In this document: positions 54,812-63,747 of the stretch, one piece after another
Numbering within the stretch: the first letter of the stretch is position 1
Layout: the number at the start of each line of letters is the position of its first letter
NCBI RefSeq assembly: GCF_000372445.1
Contig: NZ_AQUY01000003.1
Location: 1-64,000 of the forward strand
Direction of reading: 5' to 3'
From: Corynebacterium ulceribovis DSM 45146
GTDB taxonomy: Bacteria; Actinomycetota; Actinomycetes; Mycobacteriales; Mycobacteriaceae
Length of the DNA: 64,000 nucleotides
The notes under the pieces: model-generated
Told to the model about the DNA's origin: nothing
The model's input: only the letters and a program-made list of their open reading frames with translations
The model's database searches: none
Made by a program: the position numbers and the translations under genes

Positions 54812-55625
54812 CTAATCTTCTTGTCCCGCGACGTCGCGGGCGACTTGGGATGCAGGGAGTCGGTGCACTGCCAACGCGGTGACAGCGGCAATAACAGCGA
54901 GGATTTCGAGCGGGATTTCCGCTCCAGCGAACATGGACATTGGGTCAATTTGGAATCCGGAGGAGCCGAAGACACTTCCGGCTGTGCTCATCAGCAGGTT
55001 GACCAGTGGGTAGGACAGTGCGGTGGCGAGGATGGCACCGATGGTGGACGGCAACAGCATTTGGGTGAGCACGGCAGCGCGGTAGCTATTTGGCGGCCCG
55101 CCCAGCGCCTGCATGATAGAGCGGCGTCGCTGAGCTCGGACCATGAAGAGCCGGACGAAGAGCAAGGTGATCAGACCGACAATCAGCAAGGAGCCAACTT
55201 GAGTGGCGTAGTTGACGATGGTCAGGCCGTCGACAATGCCACCGAGCATTTCTTGGCGAATTCGCTCGGCGTCAGTGATGCGACCCGGTTCTACGTCATC
55301 CTTGTATCGGTCGACGATGGTTTGCGGTTCAACTCCGTCCGCGACGTCGATGAAGAAGACGGTAAATAGCCGTGGCCCGGAGTGCGCAGGAAGTTGGCCT
55401 AGCGCAGTTTTACCGCCTTGGCCCACGCTGGAGTACACCCCAACGATGGTGAAATCGCGGTTCTTGCCGTGCAAGGTCCGGCCGACTTCCATGCCGAGGT
55501 CCTTGGCATTTAGTTCGCTCAGCGCCAGTTCATTCGGTGCGGTCGGCGCGCGCCCTTCCTTGAAGTTTTGCGGATAGATACTGTGGTCGCCACTATCGAC
55601 AACCAGGCTGACTAGGTCCCCTTCC
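54812..55625 (-). pseudogene. FtsX/MacB-type ABC permease, N-terminal half missing
   Basis: An open frame from 55492 encodes 226 residues: the end of an outside domain, then FtsX-type helices (LLIVGLITLLFVRLFMV, a second near 155-180, a third near 200-220). The same frame extends upstream without a start to about 55625 (DPEGDLVSLVVDSGDHSI..., ALSELNAKDLG), where it meets the frame of the upstream ATPase in a different phase. The first helix and most of the periplasmic-type domain are therefore deleted. It reads into the broken ATPase 9 nt downstream. Confidence 0.75.
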
Positions 55626-56181
55626 GGGTCTCGCGTCGATGTGCACTATCTTGCAGCAGCCCCATCACCATCCGCGCGTTGGTCTCGTCCAGCGCAGAGG
55701 TTGGTTCATCAGCGAAGATATACGGCACGTCGGCACCGAGAACGCGGGCAATAGCGGCGCGTTGTTGCTGTCCACCGGATAGTTCGTGCGGCATGCGCGA
55801 TGCGAGCCCTGCCAAACCCAACTCTGCCAACAGCTCGCGGGTGTGCGAGGCGGTCACCTTCTTCCCAATGAGTCCGGCAGCAACACGGATATTGTCCGCA
55901 ATGGTCAGGGTTTCCAGCAGGTTGAAATCTTGAAATATGAAGCCACGCGCCGCCCGTCCCGGCGCAGTGACCTGCCCGGACGTAGGTTTTTCTAGTCCCG
56001 CCAGCACGGACATCAGCGTGGTATTGCCAGCGCCAGATGGCCCAGTCAGCACGAGTAGTTCCCCGGGCCGCACCTCTAGGTTTACGTTGGCTAACACAAC
56101 GTTCTTGCCGAACTTTTTGCTCATTCCCCGGCAAAAGATAGGGGCTTGTTGACGTCGCGGGTCGGTGAGTAGCTGTTTCAT
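55612..56181 (-). pseudogene. ABC transporter ATPase, Walker A mutated and 3' end lost
   Basis: The frame from ATG 56181 (possible extension to 56202) encodes about 189 residues. Walker A reads GPSGAGNTT: the invariant Lys is Asn (codon AAT). The Q-loop FIFQDFN, signature LSGGQQQR and Walker B YIFADEPTSALDE are present. After MGLLQDSAHR the frame runs into sequence that belongs to the permease in another phase and stops; the H-loop region is gone. Loss of the ATP-binding Lys plus the missing end make a working ATPase very unlikely. Confidence 0.75.
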
Positions 56182-56312
56182 GCTCTTCAGTTTTGCGAAC
56201 ATTTCTGCTGGTCAACATGGTCCCTATTGCCGCTTTTGTCGCACCCTGCTCTACTCAAAGACGGGAGCTAGCTCTACTGCTTTCGCCAGAGGCGTTCCGT
56301 AGTCTGAAAGCT

Positions 56313-57561
56313 ATGACCTCTAGCACTGCGCCTTCACCTGAATCCCTGCGGTGGCCACCGGGGTTCCGTGGCAATCCACTCCGGTTTGTGCTGTCTTCGG
56401 CGGCGGGGCGTGCGGTGTTGTATGTGGTGTGTTTGGGGCTTGTCGCGATTCCGATTGCGCTGTTCACGGTGCTTAATTTTGTGTTTTTGCCATTCACTGC
56501 CGATTGGTCAGCTCGGGCATTTCGCCGTGGTGCTCAGGCGTTGGGTGTACCGGTTCCGGATCGTGCCACTGGGGTGCTCGACTTCCGCCGGATTGTGCTA
56601 ATGCTAGTTCAAATTCTGTTAGCGCTGGTGGCGCTGATAGACGCCGCACTGTTCCTCACCATGGCGGCGGTGTCGGTGGCTTTGCCGTTCATTGAGCCAA
56701 ACCCGCAAGATGTTCGCATTATTGGTGTGCCCACTAATTCTTTAGGTGAGCTGATTGTCGGTTGTGCTGTTCTCTTTGTCATTGCGGTGGTTTGCTTGGT
56801 GTACACCAGTTGGGTCATTGCCGGAGTGTCAGTGTCGTTGACCGCGCTGCTCGAGGGGGATGAAGGCCAGGCAGTTGCATGATGGCACCCAGTCCTATCT
56901 GGCGGCATTGAATCTGAATTTGGCGGCGGCTCAACTCGCCCTCGCCAAGTACCCGGAAACGCTTCCGCCGAACCCGCAGCTGCAAGCCGCACTTTCTGAT
57001 GCCAAAGCAAACGCCCAGCACGCACTATCCTCGCTGCGCACCACGATTCGCGGTATCTATCCGCAAGTACTGCAAGATCATGGTCTTGCAGCCGCGTTGG
57101 ATGAATTGGCATCGCATGCTGGTATTCAATGCCAGGTGCGGCACCAGTTTTCTGACGGCGGCGTAATCGTCGCTAAGCCCAAAGAAGCGGAACCACCATT
57201 GGCGGCCGCGACGGCGCTGTTGTTGTACCACGCAGCAGCGGAGGGGCTGACGAATGCGGTGAAGCACGGTGGGGCGAGCGTGGCGACGATTACGGTGACC
57301 TATGAGCAGCGGCGCGGGCAGCTGGAGCAGGTGCAACTGGCAGTGCAGAATGCGGTTGCGGACTCCACAGACCAAGCCCACATCAAAGCAGATACAGGGC
57401 GACGCGCAGAGCCCGGAACGGGGATTGCTGGGCTTCGAGAACGTGCCCGGGCGCTCGGCGGCGATGCGCAGTTCACACTCGACGGCGAACCTGGTGGGCA
57501 GACTGGGCACGAAGCCCACCGTGTTGGCGCGCTGTTGGTGTCGGCGCCTGCTGCGGCTTAA
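56313..57561 (+). pseudogene. Sensor histidine kinase split by a frameshifting deletion
   Basis: The first part, from ATG 56313 to a stop at 56882, encodes a four-helix actinobacterial sensor domain (VVCLGLVAIPIALFTVLNFV and others), ending SLTALLEGDEGQAVA. The second part, in another frame from about 56860 to 57561, starts ARQLHDGTQSYLAALNLNLA (the HisKA_3 box) and holds the N-box AAEGLTNAVKHGG and G-box GTGIAGLRERARALGG. The 30-40-residue coiled-coil linker normally found between them is absent, so a deletion changed the frame. TAGTCT (56300-56305), 7 nt before the ATG, remains a plausible promoter. Confidence 0.75.
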
Positions 57562-57612
57562 CGGATGAGTTGACGCGCTTGAGTGAATTGGACCGAAGAA
57601 AAGGGAACTGGG

Positions 57613-58248
57613 ATGCGCATTGTGCTTGCTGAAGATAATGCCCTGCTGCGTGCGGGGTTGACGCAGCTGCTCACTGCCGCTCGTCATGAAGTCACGGCAG
57701 TTTCGGACGCCGATGAGCTGCTAGCGGTTGCCGCCGATGCCCCACCGGACGTGGTGGTCTCCGACATCCGTATGCCACCGACGATGACTGACGACGGTTT
57801 GCGCGCTGCAGCGGAGCTTCGCCGTATCCACGCAGAGTTACCTGTGGTGATGCTGTCCCAGTATGTGGCGGCGGCCTATCTGGATTCGCTTATTGACGCT
57901 GGTGGCTTTGGGTATTTGTTAAAGGATCGGGTCGCTGAGGTCGAGGAGTTTCTTGCTACTGTCGACAAGGTCGCCGCGGGCGGCACCGTGGTGGATCCTG
58001 AGGTCGTGACGGTGCTGCTGCGGCGGAACACGTCCGGGATTGCTTCGCTCACAGAGCGAGAAACGGAGGTGCTGCAGCTGATGGCGGAAGGCCTAAGCAA
58101 TACGCAGATTGCGGAAAAGCTGTATTTAAGCGCTGGTGCGGTGAGCAAAAACGTTGCCGCAGTCTTTATGAAGCTAGGTTTTACCCCGGAAGATGACAAT
58201 CGGCGGGTCCGTGCGGTGCTCAAATGGCTCCGCGCGAATCCCGCCTAG
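57613..58248 (+). CDS. NarL/LuxR-family response regulator (orphaned)
   Basis: 211 residues from ATG 57613, after AAGGGAACTGGG. The receiver has ED in LAEDNALL, phospho-Asp51 in VVVSDIRMPP, Ser in VVMLSQY and Lys in YLLKDRVAE. The LuxR helix-turn-helix (about 145-200) reads LTERETEVLQLMAEGLSNTQI. All key residues are intact, although the kinase upstream and the divergent ABC genes it probably controlled are broken. It may still work through other kinases or simply not yet have decayed. Confidence 0.85.
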   Translation: MRIVLAEDNALLRAGLTQLLTAARHEVTAVSDADELLAVAADAPPDVVVSDIRMPPTMTDDGLRAAAELRRIHAELPVVMLSQYVAAAYLDSLIDAGGFGYLLKDRVAEVEEFLATVDKVAAGGTVVDPEVVTVLLRRNTSGIASLTERETEVLQLMAEGLSNTQIAEKLYLSAGAVSKNVAAVFMKLGFTPEDDNRRVRAVLKWLRANPA

Positions 58249-58297
58249 ATGTCTACTGACCTAGTTGGCCAGCGTGCCTAATGTGGCCTGCTGCCGA

Positions 58298-59584
58298 TTA
58301 CTGCGTTGGAATCGAAATCTTGCCTTCCACCGCTGGCAGCGCAATGTCCGTGCGGTAGTGCGAACCGGCCAGCTCAATGGTGTCTAGAACACGGTAGGCG
58401 TTGTCGCGGGCAGCAGCCAAAGTGTCACCGGTGCCAATCACGTTCAGCACGCGACCACCAGCGGACACAATCTTGCCGTCCTTTTCCGCAGTGCCGGCAT
58501 GCAGCACACCGTCAGCTTCGCGGCCAGGCTGTGCACCGGTGATTTCGCCACCGACTACAGGAGATGCTGGGTAGTTCTCCGCTGCCAGCACCACGGTCAG
58601 CGCGTAACCATCGCGCCACTTGAGTTCCGGCTGCTCAGCCAGGGTGCCGGTAGCCACCGCATTCAGCACGCCTGCCAGTGGGGTTTCCAGCAGCGACAGC
58701 ACTGGCTGGGTTTCTGGGTCACCGAAACGGCAGTTGAATTCAATAACCGCTGGACCATTCTTGCCCCACGCCAGACCGGCATACAGCAGACCGGAATATG
58801 GCACGCCGCGCGCAGCCATTTCCTTCACCACCGGTTCACACACTTCGCGGACAATGCGGTCAACACCGTCTTCCGGTAGCCACGGCAGCGGGCAGTATGC
58901 GCCCATGCCGCCGGTGTTCGGGCCGGTGTCACCGTCACCGACGCGCTTGTGGTCCTGCGCTGGAATCAGCGGCACCACAGTTTCGCCGTCAACCAGGCAG
59001 AAGAGGGACACTTCTGGACCGTCGAGGAAGCGTTCAAACAGCACTGGGTTGCCAGCGGCGAGCACCTCACGCGCATGCGCTTCCGCAGCGTCGCGCTCAT
59101 CGGTCACGACAACACCCTTGCCGCCAGCGAGGCCATCATCCTTGACAACCCACGTTGGACCCATGTCGTCTAGGGCTGCTTCCAATGCGTCATCAAGCCC
59201 ATCTTGGTCGGCACGCAGCACCACCGCATCAGCGGTAACGACCCCGGCGGCCTTCATAATGTCCTTCGCAAACTCCTTGGAGCCTTCAATCTGCGCGGCG
59301 GCCGCACTTGGGCCGAAGACCGCGAAACCGGCGTCACGCAGTGCGTCCGCTACCCCCGCAACCAATGGGATTTCCGGACCAATGACCACGAGGTCAATGT
59401 TTTCGGTCTTCGCCAATGCGACCAGACCGGCGGAGTCTTTCACATCAATATTGTGCAGGGTCGCCAGGTTGGACATACCGGCATTACCTGGGGCGACGTG
59501 CAGTGCAGTGACCTGCGGGTCGCGGCTGAGGGCGTAGAGAAGGGCGTGCTCGCGGGCACCGCCACCTATAACGAGAATGCGCAT
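58298..59584 (-). CDS. purD: Phosphoribosylamine-glycine ligase
   Basis: 428 residues from ATG 59584, where [19 protein letters not shown] matches the family. ATP-grasp enzyme joining phosphoribosylamine and glycine. The ATP-grasp region has [19 protein letters not shown] and [23 protein letters not shown] and [14 protein letters not shown] (metal/ATP site) follow. TAATGT (59592-59597, minus strand) is 7 nt before the ATG, so the longer frame to 59737 is rejected; it would overlap the divergent HIT gene. Confidence 0.95.
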   Translation of the reverse strand: MRILVIGGGAREHALLYALSRDPQVTALHVAPGNAGMSNLATLHNIDVKDSAGLVALAKTENIDLVVIGPEIPLVAGVADALRDAGFAVFGPSAAAAQIEGSKEFAKDIMKAAGVVTADAVVLRADQDGLDDALEAALDDMGPTWVVKDDGLAGGKGVVVTDERDAAEAHAREVLAAGNPVLFERFLDGPEVSLFCLVDGETVVPLIPAQDHKRVGDGDTGPNTGGMGAYCPLPWLPEDGVDRIVREVCEPVVKEMAARGVPYSGLLYAGLAWGKNGPAVIEFNCRFGDPETQPVLSLLETPLAGVLNAVATGTLAEQPELKWRDGYALTVVLAAENYPASPVVGGEITGAQPGREADGVLHAGTAEKDGKIVSAGGRVLNVIGTGDTLAAARDNAYRVLDTIELAGSHYRTDIALPAVEGKISIPTQ

Positions 59585-59591
59585 GCCCCCA

Positions 59592-59617
59592 ACATTACCG
59601 GCAAGGATGACTACCCT
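59592..59617. promoter_or_regulatory. Divergent leaderless promoters for purD and HIT gene
   Basis: Minus strand -10 TAATGT (59592-59597) for purD and plus strand -10 TACCCT (59612-59617) for the HIT gene. Each is exactly 7 nt from its start codon. The start codons are only 40 bp apart, so polymerases at the two promoters must compete and each -35 falls within or beyond the opposite gene start. Confidence 0.5.
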
Positions 59618-59624
59618 TGGACCT

Positions 59625-60035
59625 ATGGCTTCTGTCTTCACTCGCATCATCAGCGGCGAACTGCCGGGACGCTTCGTGTACCGGGACGAAAAGGTCGTCG
59701 CTTTCCTGACCATTGAACCAATTGCATACGGCCACACGTTGGTTGTGCCTATTGACGAAGTGGACCGCTGGACCGACCTGGAACCAGAACTGTGGGCCCA
59801 CTTGAACGATGTCGCACAGAAAATTGGCGTGGCGGTGCGGGAATGCTTCGGCTCTGAACGCGCTGGCTACCTGATTGCTGGCTTTGAAGTGCCGCACACT
59901 CACATCCATGTCTTCCCGGCCAACGACATGTCTGGCTACGACCTGAGCAAGGTCAACCGCAACCCGGACCCAGCGGAAATGGATGCGGCAGCGGAGAAGC
60001 TACGCGCTGCGTTGGGCACCGAAAACCTGGCTTAA
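59625..60035 (+). CDS. HIT-family nucleotide hydrolase
   Basis: 136 residues from ATG 59625. The histidine triad HTHIHVFP (near 97-104) is complete, and [19 protein letters not shown] is the usual N-terminal strand pair. HINT-type proteins hydrolyse AMP-lysine or other nucleotide phosphoramidates; the physiological substrate is unknown. An upstream frame to 59577 would read through the purD start and is rejected. The lipase gene follows after 3 nt. Confidence 0.9.
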   Translation: MASVFTRIISGELPGRFVYRDEKVVAFLTIEPIAYGHTLVVPIDEVDRWTDLEPELWAHLNDVAQKIGVAVRECFGSERAGYLIAGFEVPHTHIHVFPANDMSGYDLSKVNRNPDPAEMDAAAEKLRAALGTENLA

Positions 60036-60038
60036 GTC

Positions 60039-60878
60039 GTGGAGCAGGCCAAAGGCCAGGAAACGGGCGGGGACCACGGCTCGGGCGCGGACCTGACGTC
60101 GGTTACCCGCCCACTGTCCACGCGTATTCCTGCCCGCGGCCTGTTTGAGGACGATTGGCGCGCCCGCCCCACCACGGAGCGGCCGTACCCAGTGGTGCTG
60201 GTGCACGGCACCACGACAACCAAGGGCGACTGGATGGAGCTCGGCCGGCAGCTGCGCGCAGCGGGTTGGGCAGTATTCGCCCCGGATTTCGGCAATCGGG
60301 CCACCGCCCCGCTGGAAGAATCGGCGGACCAGTTGGCGGCATATTTCGATGTCGTGCTGAAGGCCACCGGCGCGAAGAAGCTGATTCTGGTGGGCCATTC
60401 GCAAGGCGGCATCTTGTGCCGCATGTGGCTGGAGCAAGCGCCCGGCGCGAGACATAAGGTCAAGCACCTGGTGATGCTGGCTACCCCGAACCATGGCACG
60501 GAGATGGGCGGCATTATTAACCCACTGATCCGTTCCCCACGAGCCTCCTCTTTTGTGGACTCGGTAGTGCGGAATTGGTTTGGCCCGGCTGGTTTTGACC
60601 AAATCACCGGCACGAAGATTCTGGACCAGCTCAATGCAGACACCACCCCACTGCCGGGTGTGTCCTACACGTGCATTGCGACAAGGTCGGACACGCTGAT
60701 TTACCCACCGGATTCCTGTTTCCTGTTCCGAAACGAACTGCCCGAAAAACCCGACGCTATCCGGAACCTGTGGGTGCAGGATTTTCACCCGCGGGCGATT
60801 GTGCTGCATGAAGATATGCCCTACGACCGGCGAGTTCGCGACATTGTGGTCGCTGACATTGAAAGGTTCACCCGGTGA
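60039..60878 (+). CDS. Lipase-like alpha/beta hydrolase 1
   Basis: 279 residues from GTG 60039. PVVLVHGTTTTKGDW contains the HG oxyanion segment, GHSQGG (near 119-124) holds the nucleophile Ser, ATPNHGTEMGG follows, and a catalytic Asp and a C-terminal His (LHEDMPYDRRV region) complete the triad. It resembles secreted class 2 triacylglycerol lipases, but I see no signal peptide. It overlaps the next hydrolase by 4 nt, and the HIT gene lies 3 nt upstream, so the three form one unit. Confidence 0.82.
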   Translation: MEQAKGQETGGDHGSGADLTSVTRPLSTRIPARGLFEDDWRARPTTERPYPVVLVHGTTTTKGDWMELGRQLRAAGWAVFAPDFGNRATAPLEESADQLAAYFDVVLKATGAKKLILVGHSQGGILCRMWLEQAPGARHKVKHLVMLATPNHGTEMGGIINPLIRSPRASSFVDSVVRNWFGPAGFDQITGTKILDQLNADTTPLPGVSYTCIATRSDTLIYPPDSCFLFRNELPEKPDAIRNLWVQDFHPRAIVLHEDMPYDRRVRDIVVADIERFTR

Positions 60879-61648
60879 CTGCATCTGATCCGGCCCTAGC
60901 GTCATCTGATCCGACCCCAGCGCCGAAACGGTGGTGGCAGCGGCCCCTCGCGCTGGCGGTCGGCCCGCGCGGCACATTCGTCCCCGAACCGGCCGAGCGA
61001 GTGGCCGAGTATCGCGCCGGGCAGTTCTCTGCACAGCTCACCGATGCACCGCCGGTGGTGTGTATCCATGGCACGATCGCTGGTCCGGAGTGTTTTACAC
61101 CGATCGCTCAGAGCCTGCGCGCCCGTGGACGGCTGGTGTATTCGCTAAGTTTCGGTAGCCGCGGCACGGACGCCATCACGGCGAATACTGCCGAAATTGC
61201 AGCGCTCATCCACGCCATTCTGGCTGATACTGGTGCCAGCCAGGTCGATCTAGTTGGCCATTCCCAAGGCGGCTACCAAGCCATGCACCTGCTGACTTCT
61301 GGGAGTCTCGCCCCAACCCAGGTCCGCCGCATCGTGTCTATCTCGGGTTGTTTCCGTGGCGTTCCACATCCGCGCTGGCTTTCGCTACGTCTCGCCCGCC
61401 GCGTCGCTGGCCAAGGCTTCGCGGATCTCCTCACCCGCCTGCCGTGGGAACTGCCCACGGCCCCGCCACAGTCACCGCCGCTGCTGTCGATCGCTTCTCG
61501 CACCGATCTCGTGGTGCCGTTTTCCTCTTCGCTTATTGACGATCAACAGTGGCCCGGAGCCAGAACAATCCTCTTAGACGGGCACGCGCACCACACTATT
61601 TTCGCCGCTGACGAAGTAGTCGAACTGGTCACCGCGGAGCTGAGCTAG
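60875..61648 (+). CDS. Lipase-like alpha/beta hydrolase 2
   Basis: 257 residues; GTG 60875 overlaps the stop of the first hydrolase. PPVVCIHGTIAGPECF, GHSQGGYQAMH (nucleophile Ser near 129) and SRTDLVVPFSS (probable catalytic Asp), with a final His in LDGHAHHTIF, make a full triad. It is similar in plan to the preceding protein, so the pair may be an old tandem duplication or a heteromeric enzyme. Its stop overlaps the convergent ArsC-like gene by 4 nt. Confidence 0.8.
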   Translation: MTASDPALASSDPTPAPKRWWQRPLALAVGPRGTFVPEPAERVAEYRAGQFSAQLTDAPPVVCIHGTIAGPECFTPIAQSLRARGRLVYSLSFGSRGTDAITANTAEIAALIHAILADTGASQVDLVGHSQGGYQAMHLLTSGSLAPTQVRRIVSISGCFRGVPHPRWLSLRLARRVAGQGFADLLTRLPWELPTAPPQSPPLLSIASRTDLVVPFSSSLIDDQQWPGARTILLDGHAHHTIFAADEVVELVTAELS

Positions 61649-62097
61649 AACTTGTCTTTCAGTTCCGTCGCTGGGTCGAACTCTGGATGTTCCTCATTCC
61701 AGCGGTCGATCAATTCGTCGACACGCTCTGCGATTTCCTCCCGCAACATCCGCATCCGTTTCATTCCGGTGATGCCACGTTCGGAAGGCTCGTCGACATC
61801 CCACCGCTCCACAGTGGATTCCTGTGGCACTAGGTCGGAAATATCGGCCTGACCGACGACAACGATGAGGTCGTAGCTATCGGCCAGCGACGCGGTGAGC
61901 TGCAGTGGGTCGCCGTCCATGCGGGCGCCAACTTCAGCAAGGGCTTCGCGGGCTTCTTCATTGACCCCACGTTCATTCGGGCTAACGTCCGTGCCGGCGG
62001 ATTCAACGGGGATGTGCGGCGCACGGGACCGCAGGAGGCCTTCAGCCATGCGGGATTTGCCTTTGTTATGCGAGCAAACAAACAAGATACCGCTCAT
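61645..62097 (-). CDS. ArsC-like protein, probable mycothiol-dependent arsenate reductase
   Basis: 150 residues from ATG 62097 (GGAGAATCAC upstream). The P-loop is CSHNKGKSRMAEG: Cys followed by Lys rather than Arg at the +6 position, as in the C. glutamicum arsenate-mycothiol transferases. VERWDVDEPSERGITGMKRM holds the general-acid Asp. It would join arsenate to mycothiol for reduction by mycoredoxin. mshD is in the same window but not adjacent, and there is no ars operon here. Phosphatase activity is the alternative. Confidence 0.72.
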   Translation of the reverse strand: MSGILFVCSHNKGKSRMAEGLLRSRAPHIPVESAGTDVSPNERGVNEEAREALAEVGARMDGDPLQLTASLADSYDLIVVVGQADISDLVPQESTVERWDVDEPSERGITGMKRMRMLREEIAERVDELIDRWNEEHPEFDPATELKDKF

Positions 62098-62320
62098 GTG
62101 ATTCTCCTTTCCGGTACAAAACCGGTTCCCCCTCATGTATAGAGGAAAATCCTTGTGCTGACCGAAGAGCGGAAATGTGCTGCCCCATAAGTGTGTCCCG
62201 CCTCACCCTTTCCGGGGTCTCCTTTTGCACATAACAACCCAATCTCTGAAATTATGTCACTCTGGGTAGGTAAGACTGTTCTGGCAACGAGCGCCATTTC
62301 CCGTAACCGAAAGGCTTATC

Positions 62321-63481
62321 TTGAGTTCCGAATTTCCTACTTCCCCACGCATCGACATGCTCTACCTGTCCGAGCCGGACATGATCGCGGCGGGTGTCAC
62401 CGACTCCGCCAAGTGTGTCGATGCCATGGAGGAAGTGCTGATTCTGCTGGCTGAAGGTGACTACCGCATGGCTGGTGCGTCTGCGAACTCCCACGGTGCA
62501 CAGATCAACTTCCCGAAGAACCCTAAGTTCGAGAACATGCCAGCTGACGGCCCGGACCGCCGTTTCATGGCGATGCCTGCCTACATCGGCGGCCGCTTCA
62601 ACAACGCCGGCGTGAAGTGGTACGGCTCCAACGCCGAAAACCGCAAGCACGACCTGCCACGCTCCATCCACGTGTTCGTGCTCAACGACTCCGTAACCGG
62701 CGCACCGAAAGCCATCATGTCTGCCAACCTGCTGTCGGCATACCGCACCGGCGCGGTCCCAGCAGTCGGCGTCAAGCACCTAGCGCTGGAGAACTCCACC
62801 GTCGCCGCAGTCATTGGGCCTGGTGTGATGAGCCGCTCCATCCTGGACGCCACCCTGTCGCAGCGCCCAGGCATTAAAACCCTCAAGGTCAAGGGCCGCT
62901 CCCTCGGCTCGACCCAGCGCTACGTCGATTGGGTGAAGGAGAGGTTCCCACAGCTCGAAGACGTTCGCATCGTGGAAACCGAGCAGGAAGCCATCGAAGG
63001 CTCCGACATTGTCATTGCCGCGACCTCCACTTCCCCAGACGGCCCCTCCGGGTTCCCATACTTTAAGAAGGAATGGATTAAGCCAGGCGCACTGTTGTTG
63101 CTGCCAGCGGCGGCGCGTTTTGACGATGACTTCATCAAGAGCGACGATGCCCGCCTAGTTGTGGACTACAAGGGCCTGTACTCCGAGTGGTTCAACGAAA
63201 ACGGTCCGGATGTGACCTACGAAGTGCTGCTGGGCATCCCAGGCAACCGCTGGTGGGACATGAAGGAAGCCGGCGAGCTGCCAGAAGAGAAGCTGGTCAA
63301 CATGGGTGACATCGCTTCCGGTAAGGCCACCGGCCGCACCAACGACGAGGAAATCTTCTGCTACTCCGTCGGCGGCATGCCAGTTGAAGACGTCGCTTGG
63401 GCAACCGACGTGTTGGACAACGCCATTGCCAAGGGCATTGGCACCAAGCTCAACCTGTGGGAAGCCCCAGAGCTGAGCTAG
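62321..63481 (+). CDS. Ornithine cyclodeaminase/mu-crystallin family protein
   Basis: 386 residues from TTG 62321, preceded by GAAAGG. The family NAD(P)-binding region AAVIGPGVMSRSILDATL (near 165-182) and VIAATST fit the OCD fold, and MAMPAYIGGRFNNAGVKWYG holds the substrate-site Lys. At 386 it is longer than usual OCD (about 320-350). Similar proteins have been called tyramine oxidase subunit B in databases, which I cannot verify. No catabolic neighbours help; substrate unknown. Confidence 0.75.
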   Translation: MSSEFPTSPRIDMLYLSEPDMIAAGVTDSAKCVDAMEEVLILLAEGDYRMAGASANSHGAQINFPKNPKFENMPADGPDRRFMAMPAYIGGRFNNAGVKWYGSNAENRKHDLPRSIHVFVLNDSVTGAPKAIMSANLLSAYRTGAVPAVGVKHLALENSTVAAVIGPGVMSRSILDATLSQRPGIKTLKVKGRSLGSTQRYVDWVKERFPQLEDVRIVETEQEAIEGSDIVIAATSTSPDGPSGFPYFKKEWIKPGALLLLPAAARFDDDFIKSDDARLVVDYKGLYSEWFNENGPDVTYEVLLGIPGNRWWDMKEAGELPEEKLVNMGDIASGKATGRTNDEEIFCYSVGGMPVEDVAWATDVLDNAIAKGIGTKLNLWEAPELS

Positions 63482-63488
63482 TTCTTTG

Positions 63489-63561
63489 AGCTGGAGACGA
63501 GACTTGAACTCGCAACCTACGCATTACAAGTGCGTTGCGCTACCAATTGCGCCACTCCAGC
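63489..63561 (-). tRNA. tRNA-Thr (TGT)
   Basis: 73-nt cloverleaf; acceptor GCTGGAG/CTCCAGC, anticodon loop CTTGTAA with anticodon TGT, T-loop TTCAAGT, discriminator T. Its 3' end lies 7 nt past the convergent OCD-family gene. Confidence 0.93.
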
Positions 63562-63675
63562 AATAGGGAACATCGTACATTCTCTGCCCCATTTCCCAAA
63601 CACCGGGGCCAGGGTTCCGCGCCTGCCCCGACTGCGCTCCCCTGACCTGCCCCGCCCGACCTCGCTATAGTCGGC

Positions 63676-63736
63676 TATAATGGGTTGTTCCCAAAATGTG
63701 CGGATGCAACGTCTGCAAAGTCCGGCTGCAACGTCT
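63676..63736 (+). promoter_or_regulatory. Promoter and direct repeat before the last gene
   Basis: A consensus TATAAT (63676-63681) is followed by two copies of TGCAACGTCT (63705-63714 and 63727-63736), 22 bp apart, in the expected 5' leader. No good -35 is seen. The remaining sequence 63562-63675 shows no gene. Confidence 0.5.
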
Positions 63737-63747
63737 CAGGAGGATCT

